Positions 22,363-34,073 of a stretch of DNA of 64,000 nt are shown here, piece by piece. How positions within the stretch are numbered: position 1 is the stretch's first letter; every line of letters begins with the position of its first letter. The position numbers and the translations under genes were made by a program. The DNA comes from Dactylorhiza incarnata (Eukaryota > Streptophyta > Magnoliopsida > Asparagales > Orchidaceae): positions 5,274,501-5,338,500 of the forward strand of contig JAWHQI010000079.1 of the NCBI GenBank assembly GCA_033032865.1. Direction: 5' to 3'. A model generated the notes under the pieces. That model ran no database searches, was not told where the DNA came from, and saw only the letters and a program-made list of their open reading frames with translations.

Positions 22363-23070
22363 TTACTCCAAGCCACAAAATGTTCTTCCCTTGATTGATA
22401 GCTTCTCCCAAACCAGCAAAAGGGGTTTGTGCTATACTCAAGGTGAAACCAGTGGGAAATCTCTCCAAGGAAAGACAATTTTCAGGAAGGTGATCATACC
22501 CACAAATTCCTATGATCATAGCAACATCTATGGATGCAAAGAGAGCAAGAAGACAGAGAGTGGTCTTAAGCTCCCTTCTACTTGGCTGAGCAAAGGACAA
22601 ACTTTCCTTGGGAAGAGTGCACTATCTGCACCCCAAAGAATCTTCCTGTGAGAGCCTCCAGAAATTCTCATGGTGGGGGAAATTCTTCAACTCCCAAGAA
22701 GGGAGGGTTAGCTGTCAAACAACAGCTTAACCAAGTGAGACCCATCACAAAAAAAAAATCTAGGTATAATAGACTTGACTGTTGGTGCTGTGGAAAAGTA
22801 GAGCATTTTGCCTTAGATTGTTTGTTCAATCCAACTGTTCAGAATGACTCCCATATGAGAATCAAAAAGTAAGTTGTTAATTTTCCATTTAGATCTTTCT
22901 CTAACAAGCACCTAGGACCCAAGAAAGTATGTGTTTTCAATCCAACTGTTCAGAATGACTCCCATATGAGAATCAAAAAGTAAGTTGTTAATTTTCCATT
23001 TAGATCTTTCTCTAACAAGCACCTAGGACCCAAGAAAGTATGTGTTCCTAAGGAGGTGTAGCTGTCTTGC
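22363..23070 (+). pseudogene. Element C gag-pol junction with second knuckle
   Basis: Contains a second zinc knuckle, CWCCGKVEHFALDC, at 22780-22821, in a different frame from the first. The 111-bp tandem duplication at about 22825-23047 carries a stop in each copy. Confidence 0.75.
22825..23047. repeat. 111-bp direct duplication in C
   Basis: Two adjacent copies, from TCAATCCAACTGTTCAGAAT to GACCCAAGAAAGTATGTGTT, which I read as identical. Identity shows it is very recent relative to the divergence of the two LTRs. Confidence 0.9.
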
Positions 23071-24200
23071 AGGTATGTCCAAAAACCACCAAAATTCCTG
23101 TGTGGTATTTGGACAGTGTGTGTTTCGGGCACATGACTGAAACTAGAAGCCTTTTGAAGGAGTTTACGCCTGTAGAAGATGGACCCAAAGTCAAATTTGG
23201 AGGATCTGACAGAGGTGTAGTCAAAGGCTATGTTAAGATCACTAATGGTAGTATCACTATCACAAGGGTAGCTTATGTTGAAGGGTTACAACATAACCTC
23301 ATTAGCATACGTCAACTATGTGACTTGGGATATACTGTTGCTTTCCACAAGGATAAGTGTCTGATCAAAGATTCTAAGAATGTTGAATCTATTCTAACAT
23401 GCACTAGGAGTGACATTATTTACTGCTTGAATTTCATTTGCATTAGAAAGAATGAACTTGTATGTCTTGTAGCAAATGATGGAGTGTCTGCTTGTGTAAA
23501 GTGGCACAAGAGACTAGCCCACATAAACTATAAGTGTCTTAAGAAATTAATGACAGAAAATTTGGTAAAAGATGCTCCTAAGTTGGATTGTCTAGAAATG
23601 GGTCATTGTCATGCATGTCAAATGGGCAAACAAACAAGGACTTCATTTAAAAGCATACATGACAAACAATCCACTAGGTGCTTATACCTTCTGCACATGG
23701 ACCTATTTGGCCCTATGACAGTGCACAACTTAGGAGGAATGACTTATACATTGGTTCTTGTTGATGATCACTCTAGGTTTGCCTGAGTGTTCTTTTTAAA
23801 ACACAAGTTTGATACCCTAGGCACATTCAAGTTTGAAATAAACAGCTCTGTGGTCAAAATCTGAAGTGATCATGAGATTGAATTTCAATCTAATTTAATG
23901 ACCAAATTCTGTGAAGAAGAATGTATCTTACAAGAGTTTTCTTCTCCCAGAACTCCCCAACAGAATTAGGTGGTTGAGAGGAAAAATAGAACAATCATTG
24001 AAGCTAGTAGGACCATGTTGAGTGACTCCTCACTCCCAAAATACCTTTGGGTTGAGGCAGTCAATACTGCATATCATGTGCAAAATAGAGCACTCATCAA
24101 TAAGAACCATAACAAGACTCCTTATGAGCTGATTAAAAGTAAAAAGCCAACACTAGCTTACTTCAGAATTTTTGGAAGTAAATGTTATTTTTTGTGCTGA
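23067..24200 (+). pseudogene. Element C protease and integrase
   Basis: Protease site reads WYLDSVCFGHMT, where copia proteases have WxLDSGCSxHMT; the Gly is Val, so activity is doubtful. Integrase follows with the HHCC finger (WHKRLAHINYKCL .. CHACQMGKQ), the first core Asp in MDLFGPM and LVDDHSRFA, a stop after that (about 23786), the VVERKNRTIIEASRTML segment with the catalytic Glu, and FRIFGSKCY near 24165. Confidence 0.88.
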
Positions 24201-24851
24201 AGAATAATAAGCATTATATTATCAAATTCTCTGAAAAGAGCTATGAAGGTGTCTTTGTAGGATATAGTAAACATAGCAAAGCCTACATAGTCTTCAATAT
24301 GAATGCTCTTACAATTGAAGAATCTATTCATATAGATTTTGATGAGAGCAGCATGCTGCATAACCCTCTATCTAGTTCATGCAGTGCAGGAATTGAAGCT
24401 GGACTGGACAATCTGAAAATCAGTGAAGATGAGACTATTGAGGAACTCTCCCCATAAAACTCTATTCCAGAAAGAGTAGAAGAAGCTACTGAAAATACAA
24501 ATTCTCAGAATGGTAATCCTGAAGCAGCAGCTGAAGAAATTACTGAAGTAGAAGAACCCTCAAAGGGTGCTGCCCATAACAGGAAGACATCTCATAAATC
24601 ATCCAGCAGACCAGATAATTGGTGAGCTTAATCATGGAGTTAGAACTAGAAGTAATGCTCTGAATGAAAGCTTGCACCTCAATTTTCTATCACAATTTGA
24701 ACCAAAGAAATTTGAGGAGGCCAACCAAGACCAATTTTGGGTTATGGCCTTGCAAGAAGAGCTCAACCAATACAAGAGATGCAAAGTTTGGAAGCTTGTC
24801 CCAAGGCCACAAGGGCACAATGTCATTGGGACAAAGTGAGTTTGTAGAAAT
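24201..24851 (+). pseudogene. Element C integrase C-terminus to RT start
   Basis: Carries the GVFVGYSKHSKAYIVFN segment, an acidic linker and the RT start LHLNFLSQFEPKKFEEANQ and W..ALQEELNQY (about 24670-24770). Frame changes near 24180, 24560 and 24840. Confidence 0.8.
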
Positions 24852-26222
24852 ATGATGGATGAAGCTGGAGTGATCATAAAGAATAAAGCAAGACTAGTAG
24901 CCCAGAGATACATACAGGAGGAAGACATAGATTTTGATCAAACATTTGCTCCTGTAGCTAGATTGGAGGCCATCATACTTTTTCTAGCATATGCTGCATT
25001 CAAGGGTTTCAAAGTCTACCAAATGGATGACAAATCAGCATTTTTGAATGGAGACTTGAAGGAGAAGGTCTATGTAGCTCAACCACTAGGTTTTATCTCT
25101 CCTACCTATCCTGATTATATATATTTTCTAAGGAAAGCCCTGTCTGGCTTGAAGCAAGCACCAAGGACTTGGTATGAGACACTGTCTACCTTTCTTCTTG
25201 AAAACAAATTCTCAAGAGGGAAAATAGATAAGACTCTTTTCTTGAGAAAATTGAAGGGCCATATCCTTTTGGTCCAAATATATGTTGATGACATTATATT
25301 TGGATCAACTGATGAGAATCTTTGCAAGAAGTTTGCCAAGTTCATGCAAAGTAAATTTGAGATGAGCAGCAGGGGAGAGCTTAAATATTTCTTAGGCCTT
25401 CAAGTAAAGCAATTTGAGGATGAAATTTTCATTTCTCAGACCAAATTTACCTTAGATATCATAAAGAAATTTGAAATAAAGAACTCTACCCATATGAGAA
25501 CTCATATGGGATCAAATGTGTCTCTAGACAAGGATGAAAAGGGGAAACCCTATAATGAGTCCATGTATAGAAGCATAATTGACTCATTGCTCTACCTCAC
25601 TGCTAGTAGGTCAGACATCATGTTTGCTACATGTGTTTGTGCAAGGTATCAAGTGAACCCCAAAGAATTTTATTACTCAGCAGTCAAAAGAATTTTGAGA
25701 TATCTGAAGGGTACTTTCAATCTAGGACTCTGGTATCCTAGGTCAAATGACTTTGAGCTGTGTGGCTATTCTGATGCAGACTTTGCTGGATGCAAAGATG
25801 ACAGAAAAATCACTTCAGGAACTTGTCAGTTCTTGGGGAGAAGGCTTGTGTCCTCGAGTAGTAAAAAGCAAAACAACATTGTTATTTCTATAGCTCAATC
25901 AGAATATATTTCTGCTGGTAGCTGTTGTGCTCAATTGCTATGGATTCAACGCCAATTAGAAGATTACAATTTGCAAATAAGGAGAATACCTCTCTTTTGT
26001 GATTCTTCTAACACCATCTCTATTGCTAAAAATCCAATGTCACATAGTAGAACTAAGCATATTGAAATTAGATATCACTTCATTAGGGAACATGTGGAAA
26101 AAGAGGACATCTGTCTTGATTATATCCATACAGACAGACAGATAGTTGACATTTTTACTAAGCCCCTTGATGAGTCTAAGTTCAATCAATTCAAAATTGA
26201 ATTGAGGATGCTAAATTTTTAA
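24852..26222 (+). CDS. Element C reverse transcriptase-RNase H
   Basis: 456 uninterrupted codons. Copia [56 protein letters not shown] and the YVDDIIFGS active site at 25281-25307. RNase [36 protein letters not shown] and IFTKPLDE near the end. [10 protein letters not shown] carries Asp at the catalytic position, where copia elements usually have MDVKSAF, so the catalytic Asp is kept. It would copy element RNA to DNA. It is the only pol block here without a stop, though its start is not a separate gene start: it is the tail of a broken polyprotein. Confidence 0.85.
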   Translation: MMDEAGVIIKNKARLVAQRYIQEEDIDFDQTFAPVARLEAIILFLAYAAFKGFKVYQMDDKSAFLNGDLKEKVYVAQPLGFISPTYPDYIYFLRKALSGLKQAPRTWYETLSTFLLENKFSRGKIDKTLFLRKLKGHILLVQIYVDDIIFGSTDENLCKKFAKFMQSKFEMSSRGELKYFLGLQVKQFEDEIFISQTKFTLDIIKKFEIKNSTHMRTHMGSNVSLDKDEKGKPYNESMYRSIIDSLLYLTASRSDIMFATCVCARYQVNPKEFYYSAVKRILRYLKGTFNLGLWYPRSNDFELCGYSDADFAGCKDDRKITSGTCQFLGRRLVSSSSKKQNNIVISIAQSEYISAGSCCAQLLWIQRQLEDYNLQIRRIPLFCDSSNTISIAKNPMSHSRTKHIEIRYHFIREHVEKEDICLDYIHTDRQIVDIFTKPLDESKFNQFKIELRMLNF

Positions 26223-26720
26223 ATTGGGAATGTTATATTCCATACTTTCCTTACTATAGGATTTGGTTTATATTATGAAAATGCTGGATCTCTTACAAGG
26301 TCCACTATAAAGAAGTCTAACAATTTAGCTTTGAAGACAGAAACTACAGAAAGTTTGGCTAAGGCATAAGTGGAAAGTCATCAAGGGAAACACGGCTTAG
26401 ACAAAGAAAAATCGTCTTGATGGTCAATGCGACATTGCTGGTGTCTCGACGACAAAGTTAAAGTGGTCCCGACGACACTCTCGACGACAAAACTCAGTCA
26501 GGACGACAAAATGATGCCACAAGACACGCGAGCGTCATAATTACGCCGCAATTACGGGTTTTTCAAAACAATTCGGGAAGATTTCATCAGGCACGCGCCT
26601 CTTAACCTTCCCAATGCATAATAACATTTATTAGACAATGTGAAAGCATAGAAATTACACACACAAAACCCTAGAATCCCTACTTCATCCTTTCATCTCG
26701 ACGACTTTCTGCAACAAGCA
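26223..26720 (+). other. Element C spacer after pol
   Basis: No ORF. Contains several CGACGA/TCGACGAC repeats (about 26420-26510), similar to those in the LTR. Confidence 0.5.
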
Positions 26721-27537
26721 ATGGTGCTGAAAATGTCAGATGAGAAAGTTCAGTCTGGAGGAGAGTTAGTGAAGGATGGTTTCCAAGGTGCTGATGAAGA
26801 ACTAGATATGGTAATTACTCTGCTGCATGCATCAGAACTAGAATATGTTCTCATTGAGCCTACTCGACTCTATCACATTGCACTTTCTGAAATGTATGCA
26901 ACTGCCCAAATCAGCAAGGTTGGGAAAGCTATTCTGACCACAGTTTCTGGAGAATACATAAGAATAACTGCCACATGCCTAACTAATGCCCCTCAATTAA
27001 CTGTTTTTGTTGAAGATGAGGTAGAAGAATGAGTAAGCTCTGAGGATTTGTTAGAAGGTTATAAGTGGTGTGGGCTTGATGGTAAACCTTATGGAAGCAT
27101 TCCAAGAATGAAAATGAATATGAAGGGTAAGCTTCTATTAGATATAATAGGAAAAATATTCTTATGCAAACCTGGATCACATGATAGAATATCAAAATGA
27201 ATGTTTGAGCTGATGGTAATGGTCATTTTTGAAAAGAAGACTTGATTGGGGTAAGATCTTGTTTGAGAAGATCAAGGAAAGTTTGAAGTCCCCCAATTTT
27301 GGCAGAATCCTCTCCCTATATCTAAAACAATGCATTCCTCATCACCTCAAGGACTCTGAATCTACTCCTCTCCACTACCTCAAAAGGATAGATGTCAAGA
27401 CAGTGAGTAGGTGGGAAAAGAAATTTACAAAGGAGGTAGGTGAGCCCTCTCTCTTAGGAGCAGTTGTCTCTCAAATTCCTGATCAAACTTCTCAGGTTGT
27501 TCAGGAACCCTTGTTTCTATTGAGGGGGAGCCAATAA
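26721..27537 (+). pseudogene. Element C extra ORF, part 1
   Basis: Two open blocks: 26721-27032 (starts MVLKMSDEKVQSGG) and 27229-27537, in different frames with stops between. No RT or integrase content. It resembles the post-pol ORFs of SIRE-like copia elements, sometimes called env-like or putative plant transposon protein. I cannot assign a function. Confidence 0.55.
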
Positions 27538-27617
27538 GAGAAGATTGTCCCTTACTTGTAGATTCTACTGAAGAAATCTCTCAAGAAGCTGTTCTGATAA
27601 TTGCTAAATAGGCTGTA

Positions 27618-28781
27618 ATGGCTGCGGAAGTTGATAAGACTGAGAACAGTCCAAGTAGTGGACATGTAGTTGTTGAAGAGGTGGAAAATTCTGATAGGTC
27701 TCTGGAAGAATTCCTGGATGATGCTGGGCATCAAAGTGCCAATGAAGATGAAACTGAGCAGCCCTCTAACATTCCTGCACCAATGCAGGGGGAGTCTTCT
27801 GCTCAAGTCACACTGCAGTCTTCGCCCCCAAGAATAGTAAATGAGCAACATTCTCCAATCCTCACAGCCCACACTGCCACATCTACTGATTTCATGTCCA
27901 AGATAGAGATCCTTCTTGACCAACAAAGAATACACTTTGAAGCATATGTCAATAGTGCTGTCACAAGTTGTAAAGATGAGCTGTCTGCCAGGATAAATAG
28001 TTTGCAAGAGGAAATTAAGCATGTGAATTTTCAAACTGCCAATGTTTTTAACACTGCTGCAACTGCTGTCTCAAATACTGGTGATCACATAGCCCATATC
28101 AATGAATCCACTTTGCTGATTGGACAACAACTTAACATTGTGCTTGATAGAATGTCTACTTTAAGAGATAATCAACAAACAATCATTCAAAATCAGGATG
28201 TGATCTTCATTGATCTGGAAGATGCAGTAAATTCTATACTTCAAAGAATATCCTCCAGTGCTCAAGTCTCTCATGATCTAGTAGATAATGTTAGTGGAGC
28301 TCTTCTCCATCAACTTCAAGTTACCCAAAATCAGCTTTCCTCACTTCTCAATCAATCTCTCAGAACTACTCAAGACACACTCATGGATGCAGTTGGAAAT
28401 CTTAGTGCTCTACTCTCTAAACAACTTCAGAACTCCCAGGCCCCACTCTCTAAAGAAATATTTTCAAAAGCTAGAAAGGGGAAGATCATGTCAAGCCATC
28501 ATGCCATGTGGCTATCCAATGAAGTAAGATTATCCATGGATCTAGATCCAATAGATTATGAGATTGCTTATCAACATCCTATTTCAGAAGGAAGTATCAT
28601 CCTTGAAGGACCTTCAAATATGCCAATGACAGAAGATCTTCCAGAGCAAAATCTACAACCTGAAACATATCAAGATTACTTCACTGCTGAGCCTCAAGAT
28701 AAAAGGGGAAAGAGACATCATGGAGATAATGCAGAGCAGGAGGCTAAGAGAGAGAATGGAGGAAGTCAAGAAGAATCCTAA
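27618..28781 (+). CDS. Element C extra ORF, part 2 (coiled-coil protein)
   Basis: 387 codons, intact. N-terminus acidic; the middle (residues about 90-280) is rich in heptad-like spacing of Leu/Ile/Val with Gln/Asn, suggesting a coiled coil; the C-terminus is basic and Glu-rich. No clear signal peptide or membrane segment. SIRE-like elements carry an env-like ORF at this place with a coiled coil, but the absence of a membrane anchor argues against a true envelope. Unknown function. Confidence 0.6.
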   Translation: MAAEVDKTENSPSSGHVVVEEVENSDRSLEEFLDDAGHQSANEDETEQPSNIPAPMQGESSAQVTLQSSPPRIVNEQHSPILTAHTATSTDFMSKIEILLDQQRIHFEAYVNSAVTSCKDELSARINSLQEEIKHVNFQTANVFNTAATAVSNTGDHIAHINESTLLIGQQLNIVLDRMSTLRDNQQTIIQNQDVIFIDLEDAVNSILQRISSSAQVSHDLVDNVSGALLHQLQVTQNQLSSLLNQSLRTTQDTLMDAVGNLSALLSKQLQNSQAPLSKEIFSKARKGKIMSSHHAMWLSNEVRLSMDLDPIDYEIAYQHPISEGSIILEGPSNMPMTEDLPEQNLQPETYQDYFTAEPQDKRGKRHHGDNAEQEAKRENGGSQEES

Positions 28782-28899
28782 TTTTGAAGAATGGAGCCCT
28801 TGTTCAAGGGATATTATATTAAATACCTGGAAACTGTACCAGCTAGGAAAGCATGACAAAGGCCAATTCTATAGCTCTGAAGAATGACACAAATATGAA

Positions 28900-29094
28900 T
28901 TGGGTGAAGCTGGCAGAAGAGATTATTGGAACAAGGTTAAGATAGGAGATCCTTCAGTGCCTACTCATGCCCCTCTCAGATATCATCCCAAACCATACAA
29001 CTATTTTGAAAGGAAAAAGCAAAAGCTGGCTGAAGCTGAGGAATCTAAGAAGGCTGGATCATCTGGAAAAGGGAAAGTTATTCAGGAGGATTGA
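28900..29094 (+). pseudogene. Element C extra ORF, C-terminal remnant
   Basis: 64 codons ending just before the PPT, Lys/Glu-rich (YFERKKQKLAEAEESKKAG). Probably the tail of the upstream ORF after a frameshift. Confidence 0.45.
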
Positions 29095-29275
29095 TGAAGA
29101 AAAAAGATTCTAGGAACACAATGCACAATTCTATGTTTTACATTCTTGTTTGATATATCTTCATGCTTCATGGATAATATTTAATCAATACATCAAGTGG
29201 TTTAAACTTTGTTTGATCTTTATTGAATATATTTGTTAGTCAAGCTTATCTATAATTGTAAGTTCTGGCTTTTTC

Positions 29276-29289
29276 AAATAGGGGGAGAT
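29276..29289 (+). promoter_or_regulatory. Element C polypurine tract
   Basis: AATAGGGGGAGATT directly before the 3' LTR start TGTTGGG. It primes plus-strand synthesis. Confidence 0.85.
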
Positions 29290-30811
29290 TGTTGGGTATT
29301 GTGCCCTCAATGTTACTAAATTTGAAGAAGGAACACAAGTATAGATAAACAAAGTTGTTTTTTATATTGTGTTTTAGTTCATGATGTGACAGATATATCA
29401 AGACTATATTCTTAGTATCAAGACTATACAAGGAGTCAAAAATCACTAAGTAAAATATCGTCTTAAGCCTTTACAAAAATATCATTGAGACATAAAGCAT
29501 ATCGTCGAGACAGTCTCAACTATATAGTCTAGAAGAAGCTATATCGTTTAGATGAATATGTTAAGTCATGAAGAAAGAAGTATGTCGACGATATTAGTTT
29601 GAAGACTATATATCGTCTAGATGATCAAGACGATATCGACTAGATGACTATATATCGTCTAGATGATCAAGACGTATCGGCTTGAATGAAGTTTATCGTC
29701 TTGACAGATGCAGAGCTGCATTTAATGCGCAGATCTTTCTTGGAAATTGATATACAGGGAATATACACGCCGCCTATCTTATCCACTAATCAAGGAATAT
29801 TAAATGATATATTTTCTATAGAAAATAGCCATTACACAATAATTAATGAAGAATATCAGATACTTCCAAATTATGCAAGTTCCAAAACGGCAAAGCATTT
29901 ATGATATTTTATTCTGTCGTTTCAATCTACATTCCTTACTGGCCAATTAATTATGAAATAAATTAATGAGGGCATTTATGCAAAAGTGCAGAGGAATATA
30001 AATAGAGAAATTTTTGAGATTTATCGACAGTTCTTCTCTCTCTCTTACTCTCATACTTACAAACAGAAAAGAGAAAGTGCTCAAGAAGAGGTCTTCATTA
30101 CTGTGCTGTGAAGATCAAAGAAAGAATCTTCTTCCCTGGTTAGAAGAATCATCTGATATTTTCAGAAGAAGATTCTCAAGAAAGCTTTAGTGATTCAAAA
30201 GATCACTGATGCTACATTTGGAAGAAGAAGAAGACTATTCAGTGAAAAACTTTATCTTTGAAGCCTTCTCTTCTGCAACAACAAAACAACCTTCTCATTT
30301 TGTAGGGTTCTGTGTGAGCCTGAGTTTGGTAGGATCTTGGTGAAGATCTGAGTGTTGGTAGGAGATGTAAAGTCTGAGTTTGGTAGGATATTGGTGATGA
30401 TCTGAGTGTTGGTAGGACTTGTAAAGTCTGAGTTTGGTAGGATCTTGGTGAAGATCTGAGTATTGGTAGGACTTGTAAAGTCGGAGTTATTTGTAGGGTT
30501 TTTGTAACCTGAGGGTAAGCTTTTCTGCGAGGGCTGAGGTAGGATCCTGTGTGGATCTGAGTTATAAGATCTGCTGTATTGAAAAGAGATCTGAGTTTTT
30601 GGAGAAGTTGCCTAGTCTAGCACACTGCTAGATAGGTGTGAGGGACAATAGACTACCTCTTGACACATTGTCTTGAAGGTAATCACTATAAATCTCTGTG
30701 CTTTCTGTGTTGCTTGTGTGCTGTGCTAGATAATTTTTAAAGTATTAAATAACTGTGAAAACACCTAATCACCCCACTTTAGGTGTATTATAAGCAAACC
30801 CAAATCTTTCA
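29290..30811 (+). repeat. Element C 3' LTR
   Basis: 1,522 bp, TGTTGGG..TTTCA, followed by TSD GTAAA (30812-30816). Lacks the filler block of the 5' LTR. TATA-like TATAAATAGAG near 29997. Confidence 0.9.
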
Positions 30812-31045
30812 GTAAACATGTAGAGGAAAAAACATATACAACAACAACAAAAAGGAGAGGAGAGAGTAGGTCTAAGTCAGGCGGGTAGGCTACTTCGGTT
30901 GACCTTCATCCTCTGACCCGCTGGAGAGGTCCTTTCAATCACCATCCTCCGAGGGAGTACTCGCCGTCCTTGGGAATAACTCAGGGAGGAGAGTCTCAAC
31001 GGTGAGATGGATTCCCTCCGCCTTTAAGTCTTCGCGCTTCCGGAG

Positions 31046-31273
31046 TCACGACAGTGTGAGCGTGGCGGTGGCGATGGCCAGCTTCTTGCACGTTTCCTCC
31101 ACCTGAGTGGGGGTGAACTGCAGAAGAGGGGCAGAGCTGGATGATGCCCCGCCCTTTGTGAACCGGGCCTCCATCATCTCAGACTCCGCCTCGACAAGCC
31201 GGGTCGCGAGATACTCAGATTCGCGCCAGGATCCCTCCAATTCTTCCTCCAGGGTAGAGACTCGCGTCACCAT
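31046..31273 (-). pseudogene. B antisense ORF fragment, coiled-coil part
   Basis: 75 codons beginning MVTRVSTLEEELEGSWRE and EYLATRLVEAESEMMEAR; heptad-like, Glu/Leu-rich. It is downstream of the fragment at 31812-32129 on the same strand and may be the C-terminal part of one antisense protein. No function known. Confidence 0.55.
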
Positions 31274-31811
31274 TGCGAGCTCAGATTCCTGTTGAAAAGG
31301 GATTAATCGAGAAAATCAGAGGGAGAGTAGGATCTGAGCGAGTAAAGGGTTATACCTCAGCCTGGGGAGTTCCCCTCGCCTTGAGCGCTGCCCGCTCCTC
31401 CTCAGATGCATCCAGCTTCTTCTTCATCTCCTAGAAGGTCAGACCCAAATCGCGGAGCTTCCGGTTTGATTGGAGTCCTCGCCGCGCGGTCTGATGAATC
31501 AGCTCTGCGGAGAGCTAAGAGACAACTGCGATTCGCCAGCTCGCGAATAGCGGCCTCCCCGAGCACCTCCGCGTCATCACGACCGTATAGGCTGAACAGA
31601 ACGTTGAATGCGTCCTCGTCTGACCCCTCATATTCCTCTTAAGAGGGGAGGCGCGAGCTTAGCGTTCCAGTGATGGGCCTTATTGAGGGTCTCAGACAAC
31701 TTCACGCTGGAACTGGTAAAGAAAACGACCCCGTCACCTTCAAGGTAAGGACTTTACGGAAGGTGAGTTGGTCGAACTCGATCTTCTCCTCGCGCAGGTA
31801 GCAGGCGAAGG

Positions 31812-32129
31812 CTACCAGGGCACTGATGACATTGGGGTTACCTGTGCGGGGATCATCCCAAAATACTTGAGGACCTGGCACACTTCAGGACATAAAGACA
31901 ACCCTAATCCCACCTGGAAGTACGCCAGGGGGAAAGCAAGTTCTTCGAGGAAGAACTTATTGATGTGCTCGCCGGGGACTAGCCGTCTCACTGTGTAGCC
32001 CTCCGACACAAAGTGGGCCTTAAACCCGACGAACTCCTCGACTGAGGTCTCCGAGCTCAGAAAGTCGTGCTCGCGGAAGTTGCGCACGCAATGAGCTCGC
32101 CCCTCTTCAGATGGCTCTTTGCGGCCCAT
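31812..32129 (-). pseudogene. B antisense ORF fragment, gypsy-type putative transposase domain
   Basis: About 105 codons starting MGRKEPSEEGR. The part EEFVGFKAHFVSEGYTVRRLVPGEHINKFFLEELAFPLAYFQVGLGLSLCPEVCQVLKYFGM has the layout (F..F.. G..FPL..F....L...G..P.Q..PN.w) of the PF04195-like putative gypsy-type transposon protein found in plants. Open to the left on the minus strand beyond 31812 only in other frames. Confidence 0.65.
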
Positions 32130-32613
32130 GGTTAAAATGAGAAAGACTGAAGGCTCTAAGGCAGGGGAGTGGGAGGATATTCGAAGGCAGTGAAAGCGTG
32201 CCCCATCTAGGGTAAAGGGACCTCTATTTATAGCCCTGGACCCGATCCTACTTTGCGAGTAAACCCACCAGCAGGTGAGCGCGCGTAGGTGAGTACCCAG
32301 GAAATGAGAGGATATTCGAAGACGGTGAAAGCGTGCCCCATCTAGGGTAGAGGGGCCTCTATTTATAACCCCGGATCCCGGCCCTACTCGCGCGCGAGTA
32401 AACCTACCAGTAGGCTAGCGCGTGTAGGCGAGTACCCATGAAAAAGTAATGTAAATTAAAAGCAAAAAGGGCTAGCGAGAAAATAGAATAGCTGCGAAAT
32501 TTGCTTTTCATTAATATGTAATGCGGATACAAAAGGTTGCAAGCACAAAAAATCCCGCCCAAAAATAAAAAAGCCACACGCACGAGGCGAGAATAATGTA
32601 TCGCGAATATGCG
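32130..32613. repeat. Direct repeat with TATA boxes in B
   Basis: Two ~140-bp copies (about 32170-32300 and 32305-32440) share GGATATTCGAAG(A/G)C(A/G)GTGAAAGCGTGCCCCATCTAGGGTA and CCTCTATTTATA. Reverse-complement TATAAATAGAGG sits upstream of the antisense ORF at 32129, so these could be antisense promoter copies. Confidence 0.6.
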
Positions 32614-33000
32614 TTACATTGGACGTTCAAAAGCAGCGAAACAAAAAGTAAAGATGAGTGTTAGTCGCAGGGTACACGACCGCGGCCTTGGTGACAAGTG
32701 CGACGAGGATGACGAGCCCTCCAGGTGATTCCTCAGGCAACTGGCAGGTCTTCTTGCGCCTTTCGCAGATTCTCCTCGCCTAAGGATCTCCTCGCCTCGC
32801 CTAAGGTTCTCCTCGCCTCGCCTAAGGTTCTCCTCGCCTCGCCTAATGTGCTCCTCCAGCAAGGAGGCTTCAGCGACGGTACCCACCATCTGCATGAATC
32901 TCTGGAGATCATCCTCGGTGGCCTGTTGGCGAGTCTCCACCTCGTAGAGCCCGTCCTCCAGATTTGATATCCTGGCATGTAGCCCGTCCTCGCTTTCCAT
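32614..33000 (-). pseudogene. B antisense ORF fragment with 7-residue repeats
   Basis: 128 codons, MESEDGLHARISNLEDGLYE start. Coiled-coil-like, then three to four repeats of EENLRRG (21-bp DNA repeat at about 32777-32852). No family recognised. Same strand as the other antisense fragments. Confidence 0.5.
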
Positions 33001-33866
33001 CTGCTTTTGGAACTACTCCTCCTTAGGGAGGCGAGTCCTTATGTCGGCCTACCGTTGGTTCAATTCAGCAGGCGGCACACGGCTAACAGAAATGCATCGT
33101 GGGCCCTGAGGACGACAATAAGGCGAGTCCAGGACTCCTCATCAAATCTTTGCGAGCCCGCCAGGAGCTCTCTCATAGGTGTCTTCATGACCTGTGAGGG
33201 TGTTTTCGGGTTTGAATCCGTAGGTGCCTAGTAACCGGGAGAGTCCGACACGCGACGACCTCAAATGATGATCAGAATGAGGTTAGCAAAGAAGATCGTG
33301 AACAATGAGAGGAAGTACTTGAGTACCAGTCAAAGAAGGGAGACCTGCATCCCAGCGGCGAGGTGAGTCCTCCCGAAGATTCTCGGCTGACCGAGGTCTC
33401 TGCAACACCACGCCCGTCCCCCTTGGCAGGGGACCAATTGTCAGCGACTTCCCGCCCAAAGAGGGGCGAAGCGGCTGAGCGACCCATGAAGGATGTTGAA
33501 GTGGAAGAAGGGAGACGTTGATGTCTCCCACTCGCCCTGGGGTCGAGGAGGACGCGGTGGCCACACCCCTCGTCGGCGTCTCAGTGGGTTGCTGATCGAG
33601 CGGCAGTTCACGACAGGAAGAGACTGCTAGAGAGAGAACGAATCAGCGGGAATCCGGTAAAAGTGGCTGAAGTAACAAGGCACTCACTCAGTATGGCTGC
33701 GTGGCGAGAAGTCAAAGGAGCCACCGCATTCGCGTTGCCGGGTGTCTGCCCCCCATCTCCGGTTCCGCCCAACAAGAGTGTGGCCGCGCCCCCATCCTCC
33801 TGATTAGGCAGGTCGGCAACGGGCTCCTCGTCAATGGGTGATGCCCTCGACCTCTCGGAAGGGGAT
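33001..33866. other. B 3' region, no clear gene
   Basis: Short minus-strand frames (33283-33564, 33712-33912) with no motifs. GC-rich like the rest of B. Confidence 0.4.
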
Positions 33867-34073
33867 TCACACCTCGCGGTGGACTATGGGATCTGTAGAG
33901 GACTTCTCGCAAGTGGAGGGAGCGTCGGCCCTCTTTCTTTTGGGCTTCCTCCTCGCGGGATCAAGAAGGCGGAGTGAGAACTCCCCGATCAATCCCAGGA
34001 CGGAGGCCGCCTCGAGATCATCGTCGGCAGGAGGCTGGTTGGCGGCCATGGAAGAATCACCCTCAAAAGTCAA
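33867..34073 (-). pseudogene. B antisense ORF, probable N-terminal fragment
   Basis: 68 codons starting MTFEGDSSMAANQPP; basic KPKRKRA patch. It is the first minus-strand frame inside the 3' LTR. Minus-strand TATAAAAAGAGGG (about 34101-34113) lies just upstream, a candidate antisense promoter. Confidence 0.45.

Larger units (their letters stand above)
18934..30811 (+). mobile_element. Element C: SIRE-like Ty1/copia retrotransposon
   Basis: About 11.9 kb, TSD GTAAA. The 3' LTR (29290-30811, 1,522 bp) begins TGTTGGGTATTG and ends ATCTTTCA; the 5' LTR (18934-20720) has lost its initial TG but is otherwise alike. Copia domain order gag, protease, integrase, RT, RNase H is followed by ~2.5 kb of extra ORFs before the 3' LTR. 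Long LTRs, two zinc knuckles and post-pol ORFs fit the SIRE/Maximus lineage. Stops and a damaged protease suggest inactivity. It is inserted in the 3' region of B. Confidence 0.88.

Noticed and set aside
26421..26512. CGACGAC repeats after C's pol as a possible regulatory operator
   Set aside because: Short and irregular; similar words occur in the LTR, but spacing gives no clear site.
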